DNA from: Kuafuiihalomonas sp964473255
Lineage (GTDB): Bacteria > Myxococcota > Kuafuiibacteriia > Kuafuiibacteriales > Kuafuiibacteriaceae
Direction of reading: 5' to 3'
Assembly: GCA_964473255.1 (NCBI GenBank)
Contig: CAYYOT010000013.1
Coordinates: 25,880-89,879 of the forward strand
Length of the DNA: 64,000 bases
Positions 33,896 to 42,937 of this stretch are shown one piece after another. The notes below the pieces were generated by a model, which was not told the origin of the DNA, did not search any database, and saw only the letters and a list, made by a program, of their open reading frames with translations. Position 1 is the stretch's first letter. Each line of letters begins with the position of its first letter. The translations under genes and the position numbers were made by a program.

Positions 33896-34638
33896 TGATG
33901 AAGGCGATGCTCTTCGGTTCGATCGGAACCGTCATCGAAACCTCGGAGCTGCAGCGACAAGCCTACAACCAGGCTTTTCGGGATTGTGGAATCGGATGGG
34001 AGTGGTCCACCGACGAGTACCGCGCTCTCCTGCGAATACCCGGTGGACGAAATCGGCTCCGCGCGTACGCCCAAAGGAAGGCGCGAGCAACTCCCATGAA
34101 CGGGATGCTGGACGAGGTGCATCGGCGGAAGTCCGAGCTGTTCCGGCAGGCGTTGGCCTCTTCCGAGCTCGAGCTGCGGTCGGGCGTGGCTCGACTGCTG
34201 GCCGAAGCTCGAGCCGCCGACGTTCGGACTGGCTGGGTGAGCACGACCGAGCGCGAAACAATTCAAACGATCGCGTCGCGGTTTCCCGATATTCTCGATG
34301 GATTTTGGGTGCAGACCGATCGGACGACGGTCGCGCGGGAAAAGCCACATCCCGACGCGTACCAGGCGGCGCTGTCCGCACTCGACGTTTCGCCCGCCCA
34401 AGCGGTGGCCATCGAAGATACCGCGGAGAGCCTAGCGTCCGCCGTTCGGGCCGGCGTTGCCACCGCAGTCACGCCCGGCGCGTTCACCATGACCCACGAC
34501 TTTGACAGGGCGGCTGGCGTGGTGTCCCGACTCGGAACCCCGGAAGAGCCTGCCGAAGTGATAAGCGGTCCATCGCCGATGAATCCACCGTGGGTTACGC
34601 TCTCGTGGCTCGACGGTCTTCGCTCCAGCGGTTGGTGA
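33895..34638 (+). CDS. HAD-fold protein lacking the catalytic aspartates
   Basis: A 247-aa HAD-like protein of the CbbY/beta-phosphoglucomutase type. The normal motif I DxDGT reads GSIGT at residues 8-12, so both catalytic aspartates are replaced (Gly8, Ile10). Motif II Ser/Thr (WVSTTER), motif III Lys (REKPHPDAY) and an AIEDTAES motif IV remain. It may be a non-phosphatase binding protein or use another nucleophile. Its ATG overlaps the mysD stop by one base, so it belongs to the cluster. A role in product handling or phosphate removal is inference only. Confidence 0.8.
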   Translation: MMKAMLFGSIGTVIETSELQRQAYNQAFRDCGIGWEWSTDEYRALLRIPGGRNRLRAYAQRKARATPMNGMLDEVHRRKSELFRQALASSELELRSGVARLLAEARAADVRTGWVSTTERETIQTIASRFPDILDGFWVQTDRTTVAREKPHPDAYQAALSALDVSPAQAVAIEDTAESLASAVRAGVATAVTPGAFTMTHDFDRAAGVVSRLGTPEEPAEVISGPSPMNPPWVTLSWLDGLRSSGW

Positions 34639-34745
34639 CCGGTCAGGGCCTCGGCCTACCCATTGCGGCGTCCCTTCGTCGATCTTGCGTGAGCGGAGAT
34701 TCGGTGTCCGCCTTCGGACTCGCGTATCTCCTCCGAGCGCGGGCT

Positions 34746-35642
34746 TCAGAAGATGAGGGAGCGGGAGGTGAAGCCAAAGTTGGCGCGGAAGAACTCCCCG
34801 TTGACCGTGTCTTGTCCGTCGCCGGGATCGACGGTGAAGAGGTTGTCCCAGACGAAGGATGCGGCGATGTCTACCACGCGATTGCCCCAGGGGAGCGTGT
34901 AGCCGAAGAAGAACCCAACCGGGACGACTTCGGTGTGGTTCCTCCCGAGGTCCATGTCGACGAAGCCGCTCTCGAGACCGGCGAAGAAGCGCGCCGTCAG
35001 GTTGTGGGCGTAGCGTATCGGGACGTTGATTCCCCCGACCGTTCCTCCGTCCTCTTCGACGATGAGACCCACCCGCTCGGCAGCGTTGAGGTCGTCGAAG
35101 ATGCTGACCGAGGTGAAGACACCGGTATCGAGTCGGCCTCGACCCAGCCGGACGCGCACGGGGACGCCGGGGAGGATCTTATATGGACGACCGAGGTGGA
35201 AATTGAGCCGGGCGCCGACGTCGACGTCGCCGAACGTCAGCGCGTACGTGAGAATCACCGGGACCGTCTCGATCGTGACAAAGCCCGGCGTGAACTGCAC
35301 GGGAATGAACAGCGCCGAGATCTCGAGCTCGTTGAAGATCCCCACCGCCACGCCCGCACGCCAGCCAAACACCAAGGACTGATCCGCGGGTTCGATATTG
35401 GGCTGAAGCGGTCGCGGGACGGGATTGATCAGCCGGAAGCCCCCGTCGTCCGACGTGTCGCCTATCCGCTGACCGAAGGCCGGCGAAGAAAGCGGAGCGC
35501 TGATCCCTGCGAGTTCGTTGCGGTCGACGGTGATGTGGCGATTGGTGAATCGCCCGGGCGGCCCGAGACGTCGAGGCTTGGCGTCCGCGGGGAGGCTCCC
35601 CGCAAGCGAGACGACGGTGAAGAGTGCGGCGGCTAGCCTCAT
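34746..35642 (-). CDS. Predicted outer-membrane beta-barrel protein
   Basis: A 298-aa protein with signal peptide MRLAAALFTVVSLAGSLPADA. The body alternates hydrophobic and polar residues in many short strands (AGVAVGIFNELEISALFIPV, VDVGARLNFHLGRPY) and ends in Phe (SRSLIF), as barrel proteins do. The ATG overlaps the stop of the upstream small gene (ATGA), giving a three-gene operon with two small envelope proteins. Function unknown; transport or surface role. Confidence 0.75.
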   Translation of the reverse strand: MRLAAALFTVVSLAGSLPADAKPRRLGPPGRFTNRHITVDRNELAGISAPLSSPAFGQRIGDTSDDGGFRLINPVPRPLQPNIEPADQSLVFGWRAGVAVGIFNELEISALFIPVQFTPGFVTIETVPVILTYALTFGDVDVGARLNFHLGRPYKILPGVPVRVRLGRGRLDTGVFTSVSIFDDLNAAERVGLIVEEDGGTVGGINVPIRYAHNLTARFFAGLESGFVDMDLGRNHTEVVPVGFFFGYTLPWGNRVVDIAASFVWDNLFTVDPGDGQDTVNGEFFRANFGFTSRSLIF

Positions 35643-36040
35643 CGCTTCAGGTCTTCCATCAACCGCTGCTCGAGCTCGGACCACTCGGCATCGGTGAAGG
35701 CTTTCCGGAACTCGATCTTCGTCTGAGTCCATTTCTTGCGATCTTCCTCGAACTGCGTTTCCCGATTCGGATTACAGGCCCGGTAGTCATCCGACGTTAC
35801 GTCGTAGGTCGCGTCGACCTTGGCGATGCACGCATGAACCTCGCCCAACGTCTCACGTCGAGCGATGAAGTACTGTTCGAGGCCCAGGAGCTCGTTCTTC
35901 GCCATCTCCGCACGCTGTTCGTCAGTAATGACCTGGGAGATATGGACGTTCATCAGCTCGACGAGCTTGTAGAACGCCTTCGTTTCATCACCGTCGCCGG
36001 TGAAGTACATGACCATCATTGCGATTCCGACCCAAACCAC
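35639..36040 (-). CDS. Small membrane-anchored protein of unknown function
   Basis: A 133-aa protein with a hydrophobic N-terminus (MVWVGIAMMVMYFTG) and a helical, charged remainder containing one Cys pair (EVHACIAK, DYRACNPN). It shows no family I recognise. It lies 3 nt after the upstream lipoprotein gene and overlaps the barrel gene downstream, so all three are probably co-transcribed. Confidence 0.65.
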   Translation of the reverse strand: MVWVGIAMMVMYFTGDGDETKAFYKLVELMNVHISQVITDEQRAEMAKNELLGLEQYFIARRETLGEVHACIAKVDATYDVTSDDYRACNPNRETQFEEDRKKWTQTKIEFRKAFTDAEWSELEQRLMEDLKR

Positions 36041-36043
36041 GGC

Positions 36044-36463
36044 TCACCTCAACCTATTGATCTTTTCGAACTCTTCTCGAGAGACCATCCCGCGCAGCTT
36101 CAACTGAAGCGCGACGTACGCTTCGCCGAGGCGGACCTGCTCCGCCGTTGCTCGCTGAAAAAGGTCATTCGTCCGCTCCTCGAAGTACGGCTCGTCGCCG
36201 TCGAGCTTGAACAGCTCAGCCTCGTAGGCGGCCCGCTTGACCCGGTACTCGCGGATGAGCGCATCGAGTCCGAGATACAGCTCGGTGACGGCTTCCGCGC
36301 GATCGCGGTCCCGGACGATGAGTTCGATTCTGTCGATCTTGCTCTCGATCCGCGCCTGCATCGCAACGATGGGATGAGAAGGCGGACCACTCGGAGTCTT
36401 GCAGCTCACGGCACCCCCGAGCGCCATGAGAACCGCCAGATGAAGCTCCCCCATTCGCGGCAT
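36044..36463 (-). CDS. Small lipoprotein with coiled-coil region
   Basis: About 139 aa. The signal MGELHLAVLMALGGAVSC ends in a lipobox-like ASC. The rest is strongly helical and charged (SKIDRIELIVRDRDRAEAVTELYL). Two starts three codons apart are possible; the upstream ATG is given. Function unknown; first gene of the small envelope operon. Confidence 0.6.
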   Translation of the reverse strand: MPRMGELHLAVLMALGGAVSCKTPSGPPSHPIVAMQARIESKIDRIELIVRDRDRAEAVTELYLGLDALIREYRVKRAAYEAELFKLDGDEPYFEERTNDLFQRATAEQVRLGEAYVALQLKLRGMVSREEFEKINRLR

Positions 36464-36759
36464 GCCGATTGGATAGGGCGCCGGAAGCTCAAGATCAATG
36501 GACGCAGAAGCGAATCTACTTCGTGCGAGCGCAGACGTGACGCCGAAGACCGCTTCTTCATCCCACGAACGACGGGGCGGCGATTGACTCTTTCCACGAT
36601 GATGGACGACGACCGAGGCCACTGACGACAGACCTGAGGATGAAGGCCGACCGAAGGCCGGCATGAGCCGGTCGCGCGCGTGCGCTCGAGTCTGACGACT
36701 TTGCCTTTGTTCTCCGTGGCGACGGTCCGCTGGGAGCAGAGCATTACTTGGAGGGATCG
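36464..36759. other. Intergenic region between divergent genes
   Basis: About 300 bases between the small lipoprotein (minus) and the sulfatase gene (plus). It should contain both promoters. I see no gene, repeat or hairpin I can support. Confidence 0.5.
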
Positions 36760-39197
36760 ATGAACTCGAACACGGCAACTCCGACGTCCCGATGCATCTC
36801 GGCGATCCTGGCTCTGCTAGGCAGCCTGGGCTGCAGTGCCCCGGCAAACCAGCCGACGTCGCCAACGGAGCCGCCCTCCGATCAAGCCGTGGCGGCGCCT
36901 TCCGCGCTTGCATCCGGACCCGACCGAACGGTGTTGCCGCTGGCCGAGCCCGAGCCGCCGCTTTACGATGAAGTCGACGTCCGAAAAGCCGAGCCCCCGC
37001 CCCGCTTCGAAGTCAAAGCTCCCAAGGACGCTCCAAACGTGGTGTTGGTCTTGGTGGATGACTTGGGCTTCGCCGGCACGTCCGCCTTCGGCGGCCCCGT
37101 GTCTACGCCCACCTCGCGAGCCAAGGTGTCCGGTACAACAATTTTCACACCACGGCCGTGTGCTCACCCACCCGCGCGGCCCTGAAGACCGGCCGCAACC
37201 ACCACGTAAACAACATGGGGTCCATCATCGAGACCGGCACTGCATTCCCCGGAAACACGGGCCAGATCCCGAACGCGGTCGCTCCGCTGGCGGAGGTCCT
37301 GCGGCTGAACGGCTACAGCACCGCTGCTTTCGGCAAGTGGCACGAGCTCGCAGCGTGGGAGGCGAGCATCGCGGGTCCTTATGACCGATGGCCGCTCCAC
37401 CGCGGCTTCGACAAGTTCTACGGCTTTCTCGGCGGCGAAACCAATCAATGGGCGCCGTTCGTCTACGACGGCGTGCATCCGGTCGAGCTACCCGACGACG
37501 ATCCCGACTATCACTTCCTGACCGACATGACGGACCAGGCCGTCGCCTGGATCCGCTTTCAGCAGGCCCTGACGCCCGACAAGCCGTTCTTCGTTTACTA
37601 CGCTCCTGGAGCAACGCACGCACCGCACCACGTTCCCCAGTCGTACATCGACCGATGGAAAGGGAAGTTCGACATGGGCTGGGACCGGCTTCGCGAAGAG
37701 ACCCTCGCCCGGCAAATCGAAAACGGAACCGTTCCCGCAGGCACCAGGCTCGCTCCCAAGCCTCAGGCCGTCCCCGCGTGGGCGGACCTCTCCGCGGAAG
37801 AGAAACGCCTCTTCGCCCGTCAGGCCGAAGTCTTTGCCGCCTACGTCGAGATGACGGACTACGAGATCGGCCGGGTGGTGGAGGCCGTCGAGGCAGTCGG
37901 AGAGCTCGACAATACGCTGCTTCTTCTCCTCTACGGCGACAACGGCACGAGCGCCGAAGGCGGCCGGAACGGAATGTTCAGCGAAATGACCTACTTCAAC
38001 GCCGTGGAAGAAAAAGTCTCGGACATGCTGAAACATCTCGATTCATGGGGCGGTCCCGAGACCTACCCGCACATGGCCGCCGGCTGGGCCGTCGCTTTCG
38101 ACACACCGTACACGTGGACAAAACAGGTGGCCTCCGACCACGGCGGCACCAAAGTCGGCATGGCGGTTCACTGGCCCAAGGGCATCCGGACGAAGGGCGA
38201 GCTGCGGACGCAGTTTCATCATGTCATCGACGTGGCCCCGACCATCTTGGAGGCGGCGGGCCTCCCCGAGCCGACGATGGTCAACGGCGTTGCTCAGCGA
38301 CCCATGGACGGGGTGAGCATGGTGTACTCCTTCGACGATGCCACCGCCGAGGACCGTCACACTACTCAGTACTTCGAGATGTTCGGCAACCGCGCGATGT
38401 ATCACGAAGGCTGGTTCGCCCGGACCATCCACAAGGCTCCCTGGGAGCCGAAGCCCCGTAGGCCCTTGGCGGAAGACGACTGGGAGCTCTTCGATACGCG
38501 AAAGGACTTCAGCCTGACGAACGATCTCGCCGCCGAAAACCCACAAAAGCTTGCCGAGCTGAAAAAGATGTTTCTTGCCGAAGCCAAGAAGAACCATGTG
38601 CTGCCCATCGACGATCGCGTCTTCGAGCGCCTCATCCCCGAGGCGGTGGGGCGGCCCGACCTCATGGCGGGGCGCACATCCATGACTCTCGCCGAAGGCA
38701 TGAACGGTATGACCGAAAACGTCTTTATCGACGTGAAGAACAAGTCGAAGACGATCACCGCCGAAGTCGAAGTGCCGAAGGGGGGCGCGAACGGCATCAT
38801 CTTGGCGCAGGGCGGACGTTTCGGCGGTTGGGCGCTCTACGTGAAGGACGGCGTTCCGGCCTACGACTATAACTTTCTCGGGCTAGAGCGCTACACGGTC
38901 TCGGCTTCCAAACGTCTGCCGATCGGGCAGTCCACGATTCGTTTCGAGTTCGCCTACGAGGGCGGCGGGCGCGGCAAAGGCGGGACGGCCACGCTTTATG
39001 TCGACGATGAAAAGGTCGGCGAGGGCCGGATCGAGCGCACGCAGCCCACCATCTTTTCAGCCGACGAAACGGCCGACGTCGGTATCGACCTCGCCACCCC
39101 GGTCGTGGAGACGATCGGCTCCGAAGCCGAATCTCGCTTCACCGGCGGAATCCCGAAGGTGACCATCGAGATCAAGACTCCACCCACCGGGAGCTGA
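36760..39197 (+). pseudogene. Arylsulfatase-type lipoprotein gene split by a frameshift
   Basis: Together the two frames encode a sulfatase of about 800 aa. Part one starts at ATG 36760 after GGAGGG with a lipobox (LLGSLGC) and carries the metal-binding VLVLVDDLGFAGTSAFGG. After TPT at 37105-37113 the frame breaks. The correct continuation is in another frame: ASQGVRYNNFHTTAVCSPTR from 37116, with the formylglycine Cys in CSPTRAALKTGR. The rest reads normally to 39197, including GYSTAAFGKWH and LYGDNGTSAEGG. About ten bases seem to be missing relative to a typical sulfatase at this point. Real decay or assembly error are both possible. Substrate unknown. Confidence 0.85.
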
Positions 39198-39351
39198 GTC
39201 CGAAGGGCTCCGGCGTCCTCGAGCGAACAAGCGAGCGTCCGCCGTCGATGCCGTCTCCTCCTGGCTCGCCGGCCTCTTCGCCCGTAGGGCTTAGTCCAAG
39301 GCCGACTACGCCAAGGCTCGACTCACCGATCGAATCGCCGCCCACTTCGAG

Positions 39352-39822
39352 TCATGTGAGGGCGGCGCCGACGACGTCGATGGTCTCGACGCACCGGTCG
39401 TGGCAGTTCCGACACTCGGGGTGCATGTCGATGTGCGGCTCGCACGCGTCCCGGCAGCGCTCGCATGCCGCCACGCACAGCTTCGCAACCGCTGAAAACA
39501 GGGGCGAGTTCGTGGCAGCAAGGGGGCCGACGCCACGGCACGTCGCCAACATGTCGTGAACGGCCTTCGAGCAGTCCGCGAGCGACGTGTCACCGGCGCC
39601 CAGCGCTTCCAGGCAGTGGGCCAGGCAAGCGTCGCCCGCGACGATGCAACGGCCGACGGTCTCTCGCAGGCCATCCTGACGGTCGACGTGCGCGTGGGTA
39701 TGGCCGCCGGCCCCCGGCTGAGACGCAGCTTGGCCGGCGCAGGCTAGGCCCACTGCCGACGCATGGCCGGCCGTTGCGGCACCGCCCATGGCGACGAGCA
39801 TCGAGCGACGATCGTAGTTCAT
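39352..39822 (-). CDS. Cys-rich four-helix protein, copper-storage (Csp1)-like, Tat signal
   Basis: A 156-aa protein. The N-terminus NYDRRSMLVAMGGAATAG is a twin-arginine signal. The mature part has about 13 Cys spaced along helices, including CVAACERCRDAC and CRNCHDRCV. This is the pattern of Csp1/DUF326-type four-helix bundles that hold many Cu(I) ions. A His-rich stretch (GGHTHAHVD) lies after the signal. Expected in the periplasm as copper buffer. No copper exporter or regulator is adjacent. Confidence 0.85.
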   Translation of the reverse strand: MNYDRRSMLVAMGGAATAGHASAVGLACAGQAASQPGAGGHTHAHVDRQDGLRETVGRCIVAGDACLAHCLEALGAGDTSLADCSKAVHDMLATCRGVGPLAATNSPLFSAVAKLCVAACERCRDACEPHIDMHPECRNCHDRCVETIDVVGAALT

Positions 39823-39998
39823 GCGGCGGCGGTACCGCCTTCAGGTGCCTTTGTCGACGCGGAACACGTGCCGTGACGGTGTGACGTCACGGCGACGGGG
39901 CAGAGCCGCCTCCGAGGTCCAAAGGACCGGCGCTTCCCCGCGCGCGGCCGATGGCACGCCCTTTGCTGCGTGAAACGCCCATGAGGAGGGCTACACGC

Positions 39999-41155
39999 AT
40001 GAAACACCGAATCCTTGGTTTCGGTCTGATGGTCGGGGGGGCGGCGGTCGGCGGAACGGCGTCGGCTCAGCCGCGGGTCCCCATCGAGGTAGACGTGGGT
40101 TGGTACCACGCCTGCACGACCACGAGCTGCGGCGACGTGACGTGCTGGGGCCTCGACGACGACGGTCAATCGGCCGACCGCTCGACGGTGGCCGGCCCCG
40201 GACTCGGCATCGTGTACAACGCAGCCAGGGTCGGCCTGTACCACACCTGCGCCCTGGACTTCATGGGTCGCGTCGAATGCTGGGGGGACGACCGCTTTGG
40301 CCAGTCCTCCCCGCCGAACGTCGAATTCTATCGGATCGACGCAGGAGGCCTGTCGACGTGCGGCATCCGCGACTCGGACCGTGCCCTCCAGTGCTGGGGT
40401 GACATTGCCCCGCCGAACGCGCCTGGCCGATTCAAGGAGATCAGCGTGGGGGAAGGTCACGCCTGCGCAGTTCGGGAGGACAGCACCGAGGTGGTGTGCT
40501 GGGCCACAACAGCGACGGCCAGGCCGAGGATCTCCATCTGACCGAGCTGCCGACCGTCGACCAGACGGAGTTTCGGTCAGGCTCCGTCGGCGGCGCCCAC
40601 ACCTGCGTGCGCGATGGACGGTCGCGTCTGCTGTGCTGGGGACTCGACAACTGGGGTCAGGTTCGAGACTCGGGGCGCGGCGTACCCCTCGCCGCCCGAC
40701 CGGATGTCTACGTGCTGTCGACGGGCGGCGGGAGGGGCTTTCGCCAGTTCAGCGCAGGCCTGATGGGGACGTTGACCGTGGCCGACGCCGGATCTGGAAA
40801 TCGAATTCGAACCTGGGGCTATCCGTTCGAGACGGGCGATCCAAAGTATGCTCCCCCCCGTGGCGTGCCTCGCCGCGTCTCTCTGGGCGTCTCACACGCC
40901 TGCATGATAACTGACCGCGACGAGCTGAAGTGCTGGGGCCTCGCTGGCCCGCTCATCGACGAGGCCCCCGTCATCGAGGGCGAGTGTCCGTCGAGGCTGA
41001 CCGAGCCCGGGCTGGGTGAGTTCGACGAGCCCGTCGAACACGGAGAGTGGCTCGTCCTGCGCCGGTATCCGCCGGAGTTCCTCGAGCTGATGCGGGACTT
41101 CGATATCGAGGACCTCCGCGCCCTCACCGAGTACACGCTTACCGACGACGACTAG
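39999..41155 (+). pseudogene. RCC1-repeat secreted protein, split by a one-base deletion
   Basis: The ATG at 39999 follows AGGAGG and encodes a signal peptide (HRILGFGLMVGGAAVGGTASA). RCC1-type repeats follow: HACTTTSCGDVTCWG, HTCALDFMGRVECWGDD, ACAVREDSTEVVCW. There the frame breaks at a G-run (40501-40503). Adding one G restores CWGHNSDGQAEDLHL and the rest (HTCVRDGRSRLLCWG, HACMITDRDELKCWG) to the stop at 41155. The intact protein would be about 385 aa and probably secreted. A homopolymer sequencing error is quite possible. Confidence 0.8.
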
Positions 41156-41223
41156 CAGACGTGCGACGTGCACCGAGGACCACGCGTAGAGGCGGGGTCT
41201 CGGCCAACGACCTGGAGTCGAAT

Positions 41224-41297
41224 CGCACCCGGAAGGAGTCGAACCTGCGACCTCCGGATTCGTAGTCCGGCGCTCTATCCAGCTGAGCTACGGGTGC
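41224..41297 (-). tRNA. tRNA-Arg(ACG)
   Basis: A 74-nt tRNA. Acceptor GCACCCG pairs with CGGGTGC. The anticodon stem CCGGA/TCCGG holds loop CTACGAA (anticodon ACG). The T-arm reads GGTTCGACTCC. Discriminator G. A34 must be deaminated to inosine by TadA, which is encoded at 4.2 kb. Confidence 0.95.
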
Positions 41298-41334
41298 GTG
41301 GAGCGGTGGGAAAAATCATGGGGTGGCGGGCCTG

Positions 41335-42033
41335 TCAAGCACGTCCGCTCTGGGCTCGCCGAGCCTGTAGGGCCTGGGCGTCGAGCAGGCGCGAAGTTTC
41401 CAACTCGGCGGCGGTGGCCGCCTCCACTCCACCCAGGAGGGCTTCCATCTCCGGATGGAGATCCTCGGCATCGATCGCCGAGATGCGGTCCCGCACCGTG
41501 GCCAGGGTGTCTTCGATCTCGGTGAGGCGTGCCTGCCGCTGAATCAAACTCGCTTGGCGCGCACGAGCCGAGGCGAGCCGCTCCTGCGCCGAGGCGAGTT
41601 CCGGCGACTCACCGTCGGCCTCGAGCTCTCGAACGCGACGCTCCAGCTGGGCGTCTTCGGAAGCGAACGCATCATCGGCGTCCACCCGCTCGGCCAACAT
41701 CACGAATGCCACGAGGAGCTTGTCCACCCGCTCGAGCTCCGGCTTCCACAGGTCCGCTTCGCGGCCCGACTGGGAGAGCAGTGCTTTGACCTGGTCGCGG
41801 GTCTGCTCCAGCGCGAAGAAGCGGCGTCGCAGCTCGCCGGAAAGCCCATCCAGCTGGTGTCCCGTGACGGGGCGCGCGTCGGGTAGCTCCGCCGGCTTCG
41901 AGCGCACGAGCGAAAAGCCCAGCACCACGGCCACGACGGCCCACGCGACCGGCAAAAGGCTTCCGACGGAGATCGAAGAAGCGACACCGGCGGCCAGCAG
42001 CAGTCCGGTGTAGACGACGCGTTCCTTCGACAC
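41335..42033 (-). CDS. Membrane-anchored coiled-coil protein
   Basis: A 232-aa protein. Two hydrophobic segments (VYTGLLLAAGVASSISVG and LLPVAWAVVAVVLGFSLV) are followed by a long charged coiled coil (READLWKPELERVDKL to LETSRLLDAQ). No named family recognised. It lies 12 nt after the PspA-like gene and probably works with it at the membrane. Confidence 0.7.
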   Translation of the reverse strand: MSKERVVYTGLLLAAGVASSISVGSLLPVAWAVVAVVLGFSLVRSKPAELPDARPVTGHQLDGLSGELRRRFFALEQTRDQVKALLSQSGREADLWKPELERVDKLLVAFVMLAERVDADDAFASEDAQLERRVRELEADGESPELASAQERLASARARQASLIQRQARLTEIEDTLATVRDRISAIDAEDLHPEMEALLGGVEAATAAELETSRLLDAQALQARRAQSGRA

Positions 42034-42045
42034 CCCGAGCCTCGG

Positions 42046-42771
42046 CTACATCGTCTTCTGTGCCTGCTGGGACTTGGCGGCGAGGCGCTTGGCCTTCAGC
42101 TCCTCGAGCTTCTTGCGGGCGGTGACTTCGCCGGTCTGCACGCGGAGCTTTTCGAGCCGGCCTTCGAGGCTCTGACCTTTGAGCTCGGCGTTGAGCTTAG
42201 CCTGGGCGGACAACCCCTCGATGTGCTCGCGAACGTTGTCGAGCGCCTTCACCTCGGCGTCCACCGACAGACCGTCGAGCTGCTCCTGAACCTGAATGCG
42301 GGCCTCGGCGCTCTTCATCTTGGCCAGCATCTGGTCCTTTTCCGCCTTCAGCTTCGAGATCTCGCCGGCCACGCTGAGCAGGGAGGACTTGGCGTCGTCG
42401 GCGTCGTGCCGTGCCTGGTCGAGGTCGACCTCGAGGTCGGCGATCTGAGACTCGAGCGCGCCCTGCCGGTTGATCAGGATGAGCGCCAGGTCGTCCTGGT
42501 TGGTCTCGACCGCCGTCTCCAGATCGCCGACGGTCTGAGCGAGCTCCTTCTGAGCCTTTTCCAGGCGGCCCTCGAGTTCTTCGCGACGGCGGATGATCAT
42601 CGCCGTCGCCTTCTTGAGCGCGTGGTGTTTCTCGATCAGCGAGTTAATCGAGTTCTCGTATGCGATCTCGGGGTGGCGCTTTTCGATGTCGCCCACCCAC
42701 AGGGACCAAAAGCCGCCCCAGAGATTACCCAGCCGCGAAAAGAAACCGCCTTGCGCCACGAGTCCGGCCAT
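42046..42771 (-). CDS. PspA/IM30-like coiled-coil protein
   Basis: About 241 aa from the ATG at 42771; a GTG two codons earlier is possible and the frame is open further upstream. After a hydrophobic/aromatic start (GGFFSRLGNLWGGFWSLWVG) the protein is one long coiled coil (KKATAMIIRRREELEGRLEK and onward) as in PspA/IM30 (ESCRT-III-like) membrane-maintenance proteins. The divergent upstream gene is the zinc-ribbon/GYF/TPR protein. Role in membrane stress is inference from the family. Confidence 0.7.
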   Translation of the reverse strand: MAGLVAQGGFFSRLGNLWGGFWSLWVGDIEKRHPEIAYENSINSLIEKHHALKKATAMIIRRREELEGRLEKAQKELAQTVGDLETAVETNQDDLALILINRQGALESQIADLEVDLDQARHDADDAKSSLLSVAGEISKLKAEKDQMLAKMKSAEARIQVQEQLDGLSVDAEVKALDNVREHIEGLSAQAKLNAELKGQSLEGRLEKLRVQTGEVTARKKLEELKAKRLAAKSQQAQKTM

Positions 42772-42937
42772 AAGCACGGTCGGCAGGTAGGTCAAGGTGG
42801 AGACAACAAGCCGACGTTCACCACATGGCGAACACCCGGCGGACCTTTCACTGCGCGCCGCATACGAAGGACCACGGGACGCTCGATCGACATGAACTTC
42901 GGTCGCTGTTACGTTCCCCGAGCCGCGCGGCCACGCC

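Noticed and set aside
39819..40460. 213-codon minus-strand open frame over the RCC1 gene
   Set aside because: Shadow of the RCC1 coding sequence; no ribosome site and no recognisable domain.
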